Shown here: in pieces, positions 1-11,225 of the stretch
Layout of the letters: each line of letters opens with the position of its first letter
Numbering within the stretch: position 1 is the first letter of the stretch
DNA from: Oscillospiraceae bacterium
GTDB taxonomy: Bacteria; Bacillota; Clostridia; Oscillospirales; Acutalibacteraceae
DNA: 64,000 nucleotides
Assembly: GCA_022650455.1 (NCBI GenBank)
Contig: JALCPO010000001.1
Location: 62,001-126,000 of the forward strand
Reading direction: 5' to 3'
The notes under the pieces: generated by a model
Told to the model about the DNA's origin: nothing
The model's input: only the letters and a program-made list of their open reading frames with translations
The model's database searches: none
Program-made: the position numbers and the translations under genes

Positions 1-2
1 AA

Positions 3-500
3 CTGTTTGACAATCCCATTGGCGTGTTGGCGAACAGTCCGGCTTTTCCGTGGCAAGTGACGAATCTTAGGAATTACATGGGAGTTTCTCCGGAGCAGGA
101 AAGCCAAGCCGACTGGGGAAAGGTCAAGCTGACCCCTTTTGGGCAGGCCGCCGGAACAAGACTGCTGCCGGGAGGGTATACTTCGCCGGAACGGTTTGTT
201 CGAACGGCATTTCAGAAAACGCATGTGCTTCAGCCTGAAAATGTGAACGAGGCGGTTGTGACCTGCTTTCATATTATGGACAGCGTCACCGTCCCCAAAG
301 GGGCCGTAGTGACGGACAGGGGGACCTATGATTATACTCAGTACACAGCTTTTTCCAATATCGATACGTGTGAATACTTTTTCAAAGCCTATGGCGGCAG
401 TGCAATCGAGACCGCAGGCCTTTGGGGTCACGATCTCAATGCCGACCATATCATTTGTTTCGGTCCATTAACGCAGCAGCCGGTTTTCATGCGAAGATAG
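3..500 (+). CDS. Choloylglycine hydrolase / penicillin-V-acylase-like linear amide C-N hydrolase, C-terminal part (truncated by window start)
   Basis: Frame open from the window edge; 'FDNPIGVLANSPAFPWQVTNLRNYMGVSP...GGYTSPERFVRTAF...' resembles the bile-salt hydrolase (CBAH) family C-terminal half. Confidence 0.8.
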   Translation: MFDNPIGVLANSPAFPWQVTNLRNYMGVSPEQESQADWGKVKLTPFGQAAGTRLLPGGYTSPERFVRTAFQKTHVLQPENVNEAVVTCFHIMDSVTVPKGAVVTDRGTYDYTQYTAFSNIDTCEYFFKAYGGSAIETAGLWGHDLNADHIICFGPLTQQPVFMRR

Positions 501-588
501 TCCGCTGGGTCTTGTTTTTTTGTTCATTCCACCGTCAGCATATAATTCTATGCTATTATTTTGAAAAAGGATAAAAAGGAATCATGTC

Positions 589-762
589 ATGACGTTAGAA
601 GAACTCAGGAAGATTGACCATGCAGTCCAAAAAATCCCATACCCGTTCGGCAGAAACTATTTGGCCTTCCGGACAATCATCCGAGGGCTTATCGATTCGG
701 GACAATCCGTAACGGGCGCGATCCGGCAGTATGCAGACTGGAAATATCGAATGCATAAATAA
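589..762 (+). CDS. Small hypothetical protein (57 aa), below the ORF-track cutoff
   Basis: ATG at 589 preceded by AAAAAGGA; MTLEELRKIDHAVQKIPYPFGRNYLAFRTIIRGLIDSGQSVTGAIRQYADWKYRMHK, TAA at 760-762. Confidence 0.5.
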   Translation: MTLEELRKIDHAVQKIPYPFGRNYLAFRTIIRGLIDSGQSVTGAIRQYADWKYRMHK

Positions 763-853
763 AGGAGCGGATTTCCTCACAAGCCGATTTTTGTGCACCG
801 TTTGTGTGCCGGGGCGTTTTTATGCCCGGGCAGATCCGGATACCGCGGAGGAC

Positions 854-1906
854 TCAGCGCACGAAATTTTTGAGGACGTCCAGCACATGCTCCATGTTTT
901 CGTCCGTCCCGATGGAAATGCGCAGAAAGTTGCGGATACGGGGCTGGTTGAACCAGCGCACCAGAATTCCGTTTTCCCGCAGCTTTGCAAACAAGGTCGC
1001 CCCCGGGACGCGCGGGTGCGAGGCAAAGACGAAGTTGGCTTTGGACGGGAGCACGGTGAAACCGAGCTTTTCGAGCCCCCGGCTGAAGCGCCCGCGCGTC
1101 TCCGCGATTTTCCCGTCGATCCCGGCGTAATACGCGGCGTCCGACACGGCGGCCGCCGCGGCCGCCGCGGCGATCCGGTCGACGGGGTAGGAGTTGAAGG
1201 AATTCTTCACCCGGTTCAGCCCCGCGACCAGATGCGGCTGCCCCAGCGCGTAGCCGACACGCAGACCGGCGAGGGAATGGGACTTGCTGAACGTGCGGAT
1301 GACCAGCAGGTTCGGGTATCGGCGGATGAGGCCCGCGACGCTCCGTCCGCCGAAAGCGATGTAGGCTTCATCGACGGCGACGACCCTGCCGGCGTGGTAC
1401 TCCAGCAGCCGGCGGATTTCGCCGGGGTCGAGGAAGATTCCGGTGGGCGCGTTCGGGTTGGGGAAAATCACGCCGCCCGCGGGCCGGAAATAATCCGCGA
1501 CGTCGATTTCAAAATCCCGGTTGAGCGGGACGGTTTGTACGGGGATGCCGTAAAAGCCGGCGAACACGGGGTAAAAGCTGTAGGTGATGTCGGGGAACAG
1601 AAGCGGCAGGACGGCGTCAAAAAAGGCGCAGAAGGTAAGCGACAGCACCTCGTCGCTGCCGTTGCCGCAGAAAACGCAGTCCGGGCCGATGTTTTCCGCT
1701 TTGGCAATGGCGGCGCGCAGGGCGCTCGCGTCCGGGTCGGGGTACAGCGGCAGGCCGGCGGCCGCTTCCCGGATCGCCCCGGAAAGCTCCGGGGTGGGCG
1801 GGTACGGATTTTCGTTGGTGTTCAGCTTGATATACCGGGCATCCTTCGGCTGCTCGCCCGCCGTATAGGGCGTGAGCCGCTTTGCCCGTTCGGACAGAAA
1901 TTCCAT
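854..1906 (-). CDS. hisC: Histidinol-phosphate aminotransferase (class I/II PLP aminotransferase)
   Basis: 350 aa; 'YIKLNTNENPYPP', 'GNGSDEVL', 'PNPNAPTG', 'VDEAYIAFGG', 'RTFSKSHSLAGLRVGYAL'. Confidence 0.92.
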   Translation of the reverse strand: MEFLSERAKRLTPYTAGEQPKDARYIKLNTNENPYPPTPELSGAIREAAAGLPLYPDPDASALRAAIAKAENIGPDCVFCGNGSDEVLSLTFCAFFDAVLPLLFPDITYSFYPVFAGFYGIPVQTVPLNRDFEIDVADYFRPAGGVIFPNPNAPTGIFLDPGEIRRLLEYHAGRVVAVDEAYIAFGGRSVAGLIRRYPNLLVIRTFSKSHSLAGLRVGYALGQPHLVAGLNRVKNSFNSYPVDRIAAAAAAAAVSDAAYYAGIDGKIAETRGRFSRGLEKLGFTVLPSKANFVFASHPRVPGATLFAKLRENGILVRWFNQPRIRNFLRISIGTDENMEHVLDVLKNFVR

Positions 1907-2076
1907 GGAAAACAGTCCTTTCGGCGGCAGGGGGTTTCTTTCGCGCTTTACCCTGTTAGTTTACTACATTTCCCCGGGCAATACAATCGCCCGGCGCCGA
2001 TTTTTGCCGGGGAATCATTCCCGCGCCCCGGCGATCATAAGTATGGGAGGCATCTGCTTTTTCGGGGGAGGGAACC

Positions 2077-2835
2077 ATGAGAATTCTGTGCGCGCGGCCG
2101 AAAAGGACCGGCTCCGCCCGGGTGGGCAGAAAGCGGGACCGGCGGACGCTTCTGGGCTGGCTGGTCCTGGCGGCTTCGGTCGCCTTTTTTTTGCTGATTA
2201 CGGCGCTGCTGTGCCGGCCGCTGGTGCGCCTTGCGTCCAACCCGCGCGAGATGCGGGCGTTTGTGCTGGCGCAGGGCGGTTTTGGCCGTGCGGCGTTTCT
2301 GGGAATGGAAATCCTTCAGGGTTTTCTGCCGGTTCCGCTGGAGCTCACCGCCGTGGCGGGCGGCTATATTTTCGGAAAGACGCAGGGATTCCTTTTGTCC
2401 GTGTGCTCGGTGCCGGTTTCCTCCGCCGTGATTTTCCGCCTGACGAAGATGTTTGGCCACGGGCTTGCCGACCGGCTGATTCCTCCCATGCGGCAGAACC
2501 GCGCGCGCTGGTTCCGGAACGCAAAAGTGCGCGACGCCGTCACGTTTTTCGTATTTTTTATTCCCGGGACGCCCAAACGGCTGTTTGTGCTGACCGCCGG
2601 GCTTGTGCCGCAGAGTTTCCGCAGGTTTCTCGTCCTTTCCACGGCGGCGCGGGTTCCCGCGCTGTTTGCCTGCTCGTTCAGCGGGGGCGCGCTCGGCAGC
2701 GGCGACTATATCCTCGCGGTATTCCTGCTCGTCCTCATCGGCGGCCTCGCGCTTGCCGGATCCCTGTTCTACCGCAGGGTGGCGGGTCCGCGCAGCGCCG
2801 TCCCGCCCGCCGGAAAGCGGCTCGGAAAGAGGTAA
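2077..2835 (+). CDS. TVP38/TMEM64 (VTT/DedA-like) family membrane protein
   Basis: 'FLPVPLELTAVAGGYIFGKTQGFLLS...' and 'FFIPGTPKRLFVLTAGLVP' VTT-type motifs; multiple TM segments. Confidence 0.8.
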   Translation: MRILCARPKRTGSARVGRKRDRRTLLGWLVLAASVAFFLLITALLCRPLVRLASNPREMRAFVLAQGGFGRAAFLGMEILQGFLPVPLELTAVAGGYIFGKTQGFLLSVCSVPVSSAVIFRLTKMFGHGLADRLIPPMRQNRARWFRNAKVRDAVTFFVFFIPGTPKRLFVLTAGLVPQSFRRFLVLSTAARVPALFACSFSGGALGSGDYILAVFLLVLIGGLALAGSLFYRRVAGPRSAVPPAGKRLGKR

Positions 2836-2955
2836 TCCGCCTTTGGCGCGGGCCGGGAGCATCCGGAAAGGGTATTTTTGCCCTTTAAAATATTTGCTGA
2901 AAATCCGGAGCAAACGGATCGGGACAATGGATGAGTTTTATAAATCTGGGGAGAT

Positions 2956-2971
2956 TGTAACATTTGTTACA
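2956..2971. promoter_or_regulatory. Perfect inverted repeat TGTAACA-TT-TGTTACA upstream of ilvB
   Basis: Direct reading; 7-2-7 palindrome in the VTT gene-ilvB gap. Confidence 0.45.
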
Positions 2972-3169
2972 TTCTTTTTGCGGAAGCTATGGCATAATAA
3001 CAGGCAAATCCGGAAGAGCTTTCCGAAAAACGGCCGGTGTTTCACCCGGCGTACGGAAGCCTTGGAAAACAGCCGCGGATCTGCGCGGCTGCCGTCCGGT
3101 GCTGAAATTGAAACGAATTTTTTATGATGCAATAAAAGAACGGAATCGTTTTTAATCCGTCACAAGGGA

Positions 3170-4804
3170 GTGATTGGTTTGATCAGCGGAGCGGAGATTA
3201 TGGTCAAATGCCTGGAAAACGAAGGGGTCAAGCTGGTATTCGGCTATCCGGGCGCGGCGATCTGCCCGTTTTACGACTCGCTGTACCGCTCCGCCGTCAA
3301 ACACGTTCTGGTCCGGGAGGAGCAGAACGCCGCCCATGCGGCGAGCGGCTATGCCCGCATGGCGGGGGTCCCGGGCGTCTGTGTCACAACGTCCGGCCCG
3401 GGGGCGACGAACCTCATCACCGGAATTGCGACGGCGTACATGGATTCCATTCCGCTGATCGCCGTCACCGGCCAGGTGAACCAGTGGCTCCTGGGCCGCG
3501 ACGTGTTCCAGGAGGCCGATATCACCGGCGCCTGCGCCTCTTTTACCAAGCACTCGTACCTTGTCAAGGATGCGGAGGATCTGCCGCGCGTTTTCAAGGA
3601 AGCGTTCCACATCGCGTCCACGGGCCGGCCCGGTCCGGTCCTGATCGACGTGCCGACGGACGTGCAGAAGCAGGCGGTCGCGTCTTTTTCCTATCCGCAG
3701 AAGGTGCAGATCGCCGGCTACAAGCCCCGCACGCAGGGCCACGCCATGCAGATCAGGAGGGCGGCCAAGGCGGTTGCCGCGGCAAAGCGCCCGCTCCTGT
3801 GCTGCGGGGGCGGCGTGGTGCTTGCCGGCGCGCGGGAAGAGCTTCTCGCATTTTCCGGGAAAACCGGAATCCCCGTCGTCACCACCATGATGGGCCTCGG
3901 CATGGTTCCGATGGACTGTCCCGGATACCTCGGGATGATTGGGATGTACGGGCAGGAAAATGCCAACCGCGCCATGCGCGACGCGGACCTCATCATTCTG
4001 TGCGGTGCCCGCGTGGGCGACCGCGCCGTTTCCGACCCGCAGCAGATTTCGGAAACCACGAAAATCATTCATATCGACATCGACCCGGCGGAAATCGGGA
4101 AGAACATGGACGTGGATATCCCCATTGTGGGCGACATCCGCCTGGTGCTGCATACCCTCGCGGAGGAAACGGACGGTTCCGCCCCAAAGCCGTGGGTCGA
4201 AAAAGTGAAGGCTGAAAAAGCCGCCTATGTGCCGAAGGGCGCACCGCGGGAGGGTTCCGGGTTCGTGGAGCCGCGCTCGTTTCTGCGCGCGCTTTTCGGC
4301 AGGATGGAACCGGACGCCGTCCTCTGTGCCGACGTCGGGCAGAGCCAGATCTGGGCGGCGAACAATTTCCGGGTGAAAGAAGGCCGGTTCCTCACCTCCG
4401 GCGGGCTCGGCACCATGGGTTACGCCCTGCCCGCGGCGATCGGCGCGAAGCTCGCCGCACCGAACCGGCAGGTGGTCTGCGTCTGCGGCGACGGCGCGTT
4501 CCAGATGTCGTCGTGCGAGCTTGCCACCCTGAGGCAGATGGGCGCCGACGTCAAGATCGTCCTGATGCGGAACGACCGCCTGGGCATGGTCCGGGAAGTG
4601 CAGAGCCGTTCCTACGGGGGCCGCTACGCCGCGACCGATCTGACCGGCGGACCGGACTTCGGAAAACTTGCCGGGGCCTACGGCATCCCTTCGGAGGAAG
4701 CGGCAGGCAACGCGGACGCCGAACGGGCCGCCGGGCGGATGCTCGGCCAGAGCGGGCCGTTCCTGCTGGTCTGCCGGGTTGATCCCGACGAGCCGACGCT
4801 GTGA
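3170..4804 (+). CDS. ilvB: Acetolactate synthase large subunit
   Basis: 544 aa TPP enzyme; 'VFGYPGAAICPFYDSL', 'GDGAFQMSSCELATL', followed by ilvN and ilvC. Confidence 0.95.
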   Translation: MIGLISGAEIMVKCLENEGVKLVFGYPGAAICPFYDSLYRSAVKHVLVREEQNAAHAASGYARMAGVPGVCVTTSGPGATNLITGIATAYMDSIPLIAVTGQVNQWLLGRDVFQEADITGACASFTKHSYLVKDAEDLPRVFKEAFHIASTGRPGPVLIDVPTDVQKQAVASFSYPQKVQIAGYKPRTQGHAMQIRRAAKAVAAAKRPLLCCGGGVVLAGAREELLAFSGKTGIPVVTTMMGLGMVPMDCPGYLGMIGMYGQENANRAMRDADLIILCGARVGDRAVSDPQQISETTKIIHIDIDPAEIGKNMDVDIPIVGDIRLVLHTLAEETDGSAPKPWVEKVKAEKAAYVPKGAPREGSGFVEPRSFLRALFGRMEPDAVLCADVGQSQIWAANNFRVKEGRFLTSGGLGTMGYALPAAIGAKLAAPNRQVVCVCGDGAFQMSSCELATLRQMGADVKIVLMRNDRLGMVREVQSRSYGGRYAATDLTGGPDFGKLAGAYGIPSEEAAGNADAERAAGRMLGQSGPFLLVCRVDPDEPTL

Positions 4805-6457
<1,653 letters not shown>

Positions 6458-6640
6458 CGGAAAGCGTTTTTTCACCGGGGCGGCGCGCGTTCGTTTGCGC
6501 GCCGCCCTTTTTCTGCTCTCCGGGCCGTTCCGCTATTGATTATTTTCTGCCGGCCGCATACAATAAAAACAGCCGATCCACCGCGGCGAACTTCCGGCAG
6601 GGCCGCCCTGCGGAAACCACCTCGGCGAAGGGGATATTTT

Positions 6641-7414
6641 ATGTGGGATAGAACGATCCTGAAGTCCAACGCCCGCGTTGCGCTGACGGGGCGGTACGGT
6701 ACGGCTTACGCGGCATGCCTGCTCGTTTCCCTGATTACCGGCGTGTTCGACATTATGGAGCGGTTCCGCGCGGAGAGCTCCGGCTGGTTTTTCGGCGATT
6801 CCTTTTTCTATATGCGCGAGCAGCCGCAGAGGCCGTATTACCTGAACATCGTCCTGGCGGTTTTCGTCGGGATCCCGCTGACGGTGGGGCTGGCCCGCTT
6901 TTTCGTCCGGAACCGTTTCGGCGAAACGGATCTCCGCACGGTGTTCAGCGGATTCCGGCGCGATTACGGGAACACGCTGGGCGCCATGTTCGGGACCGAT
7001 CTTCTGGTCCTGCTCTGGATGTTTCTGCTGATCATTCCGGGAATCATCAAATCGATGGAGTACAGCATGGTCCCCTACATCCTTTCCGACAACCCGTCCA
7101 TGCCGGGCGGCCGCGCGCGGCAGATCAGCGGCAGAATGACCGACGGGGAAAAGGGAGCTGTTTTTGTGCTGTACCTGTCCTTTTGCGGCTGGTACTTTCT
7201 TGCGGCCGCCGCCATCGCGGCCGGCAACCGGGTGTTCCGGCCCGCGGCCGGGCTGATCTCCGCCGCGGTGATTCCCCTGGTGACGGCTTACCAGAAGGCG
7301 ACGTTTGCGGAGCTTTATATTTTCATGCGCGACCGCGCCATCCGGAGCGGAGCGGCCCGGCCGGAGGAATTCGGCCTGGTTCCCCCGCAGCCGGATGCGC
7401 ATCCCGCGGCGTGA
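6641..7414 (+). CDS. DUF975 family integral membrane protein
   Basis: MWDRTILKSNARVALTGRYGTAYAACLLVSLI...; 'LFMFLLIIPGIIKSMEYSMVPYILSDNP'-type pattern of DUF975. Confidence 0.8.
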   Translation: MWDRTILKSNARVALTGRYGTAYAACLLVSLITGVFDIMERFRAESSGWFFGDSFFYMREQPQRPYYLNIVLAVFVGIPLTVGLARFFVRNRFGETDLRTVFSGFRRDYGNTLGAMFGTDLLVLLWMFLLIIPGIIKSMEYSMVPYILSDNPSMPGGRARQISGRMTDGEKGAVFVLYLSFCGWYFLAAAAIAAGNRVFRPAAGLISAAVIPLVTAYQKATFAELYIFMRDRAIRSGAARPEEFGLVPPQPDAHPAA

Positions 7415-7582
7415 TTTCCGCCCCGCGCGGCGGAACCGTGTATCCGACAAAAAATCCGAACCATTTTCCGCGGAATTGTTTAAACTGTAAAAAACACCGC
7501 AGATTATTAAATAAATTCCAATTTTGTACGATAAATAATATAGGATTTCTTTTTATTTTTGTGCATCGAGGCGGAAACCGTT

Positions 7583-8143
7583 ATGGAAATCGAAAAAATT
7601 GCTTCGGCCGTAGGATCGGACCAAAGTGTTGCCGGTGCGGCGCAGCCGTCCGGTGCTTCGGATTCCCAAATCGCCGAGCTGAGGCGTCTGGCCGATTCCA
7701 TCCGCAAAATGGAGAACGACGTCCGCATCACCGCACGGGTACAGGGAATGTCCGGCTCCGGCCTTCAGGCGAAGCTGCGCCAATATGACGACCTTTTGGG
7801 CAAGGTCAACCAGCAGATCCGCCAGCTGGAACGCCAGAACAGGCAGTCGTCCGTGAAAGAGGGGGGACTCCCGCCAAAGCGGGTTGGCGTTTCCATGCTG
7901 CAGTACCATACCGACGCCGCGCAGATTGCCCTGCGGAATTCCGGCGTGCCCCTGAGCGCAGCGGTTTCGGACACCATGCGGGTGCAGATCTCAAAGGCGC
8001 AGGCGAACGCCGCCGAACGGAAGGCGGAACAGAAACTGAAAGCCCAGGTGCAGAACGAGCCCGAAAAGACCGAGGCTTCCGAAGTCCTCAACCTTCTCGT
8101 CTGGGCCTGTCCCAGCGGAAAAAGCCCTCACGGATTGCCGTGA
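7583..8143 (+). CDS. Hypothetical coiled-coil protein
   Basis: MEIEKIASAVGSDQSVAGAAQ...; stop lies inside a rho-independent terminator. Confidence 0.55.
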   Translation: MEIEKIASAVGSDQSVAGAAQPSGASDSQIAELRRLADSIRKMENDVRITARVQGMSGSGLQAKLRQYDDLLGKVNQQIRQLERQNRQSSVKEGGLPPKRVGVSMLQYHTDAAQIALRNSGVPLSAAVSDTMRVQISKAQANAAERKAEQKLKAQVQNEPEKTEASEVLNLLVWACPSGKSPHGLP

Positions 8144-8156
8144 GGGCTGATTTTTT
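8123..8156. terminator. Bidirectional rho-independent terminator
   Basis: AGCCCTCACGG-ATTG-CCGTGAGGGCT with T-runs on both strands. Confidence 0.85.
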
Positions 8157-8181
8157 GCCGTTCGGGGGAAAATGCGGAGAA

Positions 8182-9063
8182 TTATTTTGCCGAGCCGGTC
8201 AGCTTGCGGTCGAGATGGCGGCCGAGCGAGCGCGCTCCGATGCTGAACGCGAGAACCATCAGAATCAGGACGGCGGACGATACGTTGGCGATCTGCGCGG
8301 CGTTGGGCGCGACCGCTTCCGTCCGCGACGCCCAGATGTGCAGGGCGAGCGTTTCGCCGGGGCGGAACGGGTTCAGGGGACATGTGGGCGAGGAAAGATT
8401 CCAGCTTTTCCAGTTGATGTCGGTGCTCATGCCCGCCGTGTACAGGAGGGCCGCCGCTTCGCCGAATCCGCGGCCGGCGGCGAGGATCACGCCGGTAATG
8501 ATGCGCGGCACGCAAGCCGGGAGCAGGACTTTTGCGATCGTCTGCCAGTGCGTTGCGCCGAGCGCAAAGCTGCCTTCTTTCCACTTCGGCGGAACGGCGC
8601 GGAGCGCGTCCTCCGTCGTGGTGGTGATCAGCGGCAGGCTCAGGATGGAAACCGCCAGCGCGCCCGCAAACAGGTTCCACTTTCCATGGATCAGCTCGAC
8701 GAATACCAGAGCCCCGAACAGGCCGACCACAATGGAGGGAAGGGACGAGAGCGTTTCCATGCAGGTGCGGATGAAGTTCGTCAGCCGGCCGGGGCGGGCG
8801 TACTCCGCCATGTAAACGCCGGCGCAGACGCCGACGGGGACGCTGAAGAGAAGCGACAGGAACACCAGGTAAACCGTGTTGAAGAACTGGTTGCCGATCC
8901 CGTTCGCGTTGAATGCGAAGACCGACGCGTCCAGTCCGGAAAATCCTTTTACCAGTACGTAGACTGTGAAACAGCCGAGGAGAAGGAGAAAGAAACCGGC
9001 TACGCAGTACAGGACCGCCGTCATCAGTTTGTCCGCGGCAAGCGCCTTTTTATGTCTGCTCAT
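8182..9063 (-). CDS. pstA: Phosphate ABC transporter permease PstA
   Basis: 'SLPSIVVGLFGALVFV', 'EDALRAVPPKWKEGSFALGATHWQTI'. Confidence 0.93.
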   Translation of the reverse strand: MSRHKKALAADKLMTAVLYCVAGFFLLLLGCFTVYVLVKGFSGLDASVFAFNANGIGNQFFNTVYLVFLSLLFSVPVGVCAGVYMAEYARPGRLTNFIRTCMETLSSLPSIVVGLFGALVFVELIHGKWNLFAGALAVSILSLPLITTTTEDALRAVPPKWKEGSFALGATHWQTIAKVLLPACVPRIITGVILAAGRGFGEAAALLYTAGMSTDINWKSWNLSSPTCPLNPFRPGETLALHIWASRTEAVAPNAAQIANVSSAVLILMVLAFSIGARSLGRHLDRKLTGSAK

Positions 9064-9956
9064 TTGATTTTTTCTCCTTTCGCCGTCACTTTGCGGATCA
9101 GGAAGATGAACAGGTACGAAATCAGCAGGAGCAGAAGCGCCATGGTCCAGAGCGCGGTGCTGTACTCGCCGCCCTCGGTCGCGCCGCCCATGTCGGAGGC
9201 GATCAGCGCGGTCAGGTTGTTCGTCGGCGAAAGGATTCCGGCCGGGAAAGCCTTCATTTTGCCGATGACCATGGCCACGGCGAGGGCTTCGCCGAACGCG
9301 CGCGAAAGGCCCAGAATGATGCCGGTCAGGATGCCGGGCTTCGCCGCCGGGAGCAGAATCCTCCGGATGACCTGCCAGCGCGTGGAGCCGAGGCCGTAGG
9401 CGGCTTCCTGGTATCCTGCCGGAACGCCCGCGATGGCGTCGGCGGAAACGCTCGCAATGGTCGGAAAAATCATGACGGCCAGCACGATGCCGCCCGCCAG
9501 GACCGAGTACCCGTAGGAAAGGTGAAACAGCTGCTCCAGAAACGGGACCAGCACCGTGGTGCCCACCCAGCCGTAAACGACCGACGGGATGCCCACGAAG
9601 ATCTCAACCGCGGGGCGGAAGATCTTTTCGCTGACCTTCGGCGAAATGACCGACATAAAGATCGCCGCGGCGAGGCTGAACGGCGTCGCAATCAGCAGGG
9701 CGAGGAAACAGACGCAGATGGAGCCCACGATAAAAATCGCCGCGCCGATCTGACCGCCGCCGGTAAAATCGTCCGCCGGGTTCCACTGCGGGGAGAACAG
9801 GAATTCCCACACGCTGTGGTGGTATGTCGTAAAGGTACCGGATCCTTTGTAGAACAGAAAAGCCCCGATTGCGAAAGTAAGTACGATCAGGAATAGCCCG
9901 CACGCGGTGACGATTCCGCGCCATATGGAATCTTTTCTTGCCATTCGGCAGTTCAC
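9060..9956 (-). CDS. pstC: Phosphate ABC transporter permease PstC
   Basis: 'VGIPSVVYGWVGTTVLVPFL', 'LSRAFGEALAVAMVIG'; overlaps the pstA start. Confidence 0.93.
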   Translation of the reverse strand: MNCRMARKDSIWRGIVTACGLFLIVLTFAIGAFLFYKGSGTFTTYHHSVWEFLFSPQWNPADDFTGGGQIGAAIFIVGSICVCFLALLIATPFSLAAAIFMSVISPKVSEKIFRPAVEIFVGIPSVVYGWVGTTVLVPFLEQLFHLSYGYSVLAGGIVLAVMIFPTIASVSADAIAGVPAGYQEAAYGLGSTRWQVIRRILLPAAKPGILTGIILGLSRAFGEALAVAMVIGKMKAFPAGILSPTNNLTALIASDMGGATEGGEYSTALWTMALLLLLISYLFIFLIRKVTAKGEKIK

Positions 9957-10152
9957 TCCTCTTTTTCAACGGTTTTGGAAGATATCCCAAAACGCACAAG
10001 GGCGGCGGATGCCGATGCGCACTCGCCGCAGAGTCCGGTTCCGGCCGCAGCCTTCTCCGGTCTTGTGTTGTTTTTTAAAGTCTGTTCCGAAAGAGGACGC
10101 TGTCCGAAAGGGATTTACCGCAGTTCCGCCCGGAACAGACACAGTCCGCTCG

Positions 10153-11100
10153 TTATTTCGCGGCCTTCGGGTCATCTCTCTGAACCTGCATCTTGGAAGC
10201 TACATTGTAGCCCATGGCTTCCATATCCTTGCCGTATTCTTCGGTCTGCATGTATTCGATCAGCGCTTTTGCGACACCCGTCGCTTCGCCTTTCGTGTAC
10301 ATGTGCTCATAGCCCCAAACCTTGTATTTGCCGCTGTAGGTGTTTTCCAGGGAAGGTTCGACACCGTCGATGGAAACCTTTTTCACGCTGGTGTTGTTTA
10401 CCAGGTAGGAAAGGGCAACGTATCCGATCGCGCCTTTATGCTGGGAAACGGTCTGCAGAAGGGTTCCGGAATCGTCGGTTTCCAGCGACTTGTTGGAAGC
10501 TTCTTCTTTTCCGCCGAGGGCATACTGTTTGAACAGGGCCCTGGTTCCGGAAGTGGACGGCCTCGTTACCAGAGTAATGGCCTCGTCCGGGCCGCCGACT
10601 TCTTTCCAGTTCTTCGTTTTGGCGGTGAAGATGTCGGTCAGCTGCTGGGTGGTCAGGCTGGTGACCTTTTCGCCAACGTCCGGGCTTACGATCGGCGCCA
10701 TGGTGATGACGCAGACTTTATGGTCGACCAGGGATTTTGCGGAGTCCGCCGGAAGCTTTTCATCCGCGAATACGTCGGAGTTGCCGATGTCCACGGTCCC
10801 CGCCGCAACCTGCTTCAGGCCGGTTCCGGAGCCGCCCGCGTTCAGCGTGATGGAAGCGTCCGGATTCGTTGCCTTGAATTTGCCGATGGCATCCTTCGCG
10901 AGAGGATAAAGCGCGGAAGAACCCGAGATGCTGATGCTGCCGGAAACCGCCGCCGTGGAAGACGCGGCTTCGGAGGATGGTGCCGCTGCGGAATTTGCGG
11001 CGGCGGACGCCGCCTCGGATGAAGACGATGTGGTTCCGCCACACGCGGTGGCACCCACGGAAAGCGCGGCTGCCAGAACAAGCGCTACTAACTTTTTCAT
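10153..11100 (-). CDS. pstS: Phosphate ABC transporter substrate-binding lipoprotein PstS
   Basis: Signal with lipobox 'LSVGATACGG'; 'SISISGSSALYPLAKDAIGKFKATNPDASITLNAGGSGTGLKQV'. Confidence 0.93.
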   Translation of the reverse strand: MKKLVALVLAAALSVGATACGGTTSSSSEAASAAANSAAAPSSEAASSTAAVSGSISISGSSALYPLAKDAIGKFKATNPDASITLNAGGSGTGLKQVAAGTVDIGNSDVFADEKLPADSAKSLVDHKVCVITMAPIVSPDVGEKVTSLTTQQLTDIFTAKTKNWKEVGGPDEAITLVTRPSTSGTRALFKQYALGGKEEASNKSLETDDSGTLLQTVSQHKGAIGYVALSYLVNNTSVKKVSIDGVEPSLENTYSGKYKVWGYEHMYTKGEATGVAKALIEYMQTEEYGKDMEAMGYNVASKMQVQRDDPKAAK

Positions 11101-11186
11101 ATCCAGTCTCCTTATGCTCATTTTTGAACTCGCTTATGAGTATAAGATGTCCGCTTTAAGGCGTCGTTATAACACGGTTAGGAACC

Positions 11187-11225
11187 TGTTATTTTTATGT
11201 TAAAAGAATGTTAAATCCATGTAAC
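11187..11225 (-). promoter_or_regulatory. PhoP-box array upstream of pstS (four hexamers, 11-bp period)
   Basis: Minus strand: GTTACA-tggat-TTAACA-ttctt-TTAACA-taaaa-ATAACA, then TATAAC (-10-like) about 15 bp downstream. Confidence 0.75.

Noticed and set aside
731-2080. 449-aa plus-strand ORF opposite hisC
   Set aside because: Antisense shadow ORF with R/G/V-rich composition.
2940-3169. T-box or leader-peptide attenuator before ilvB
   Set aside because: No AGGGTGG-type T-box signature and no Ile/Leu/Val codon run found by eye.
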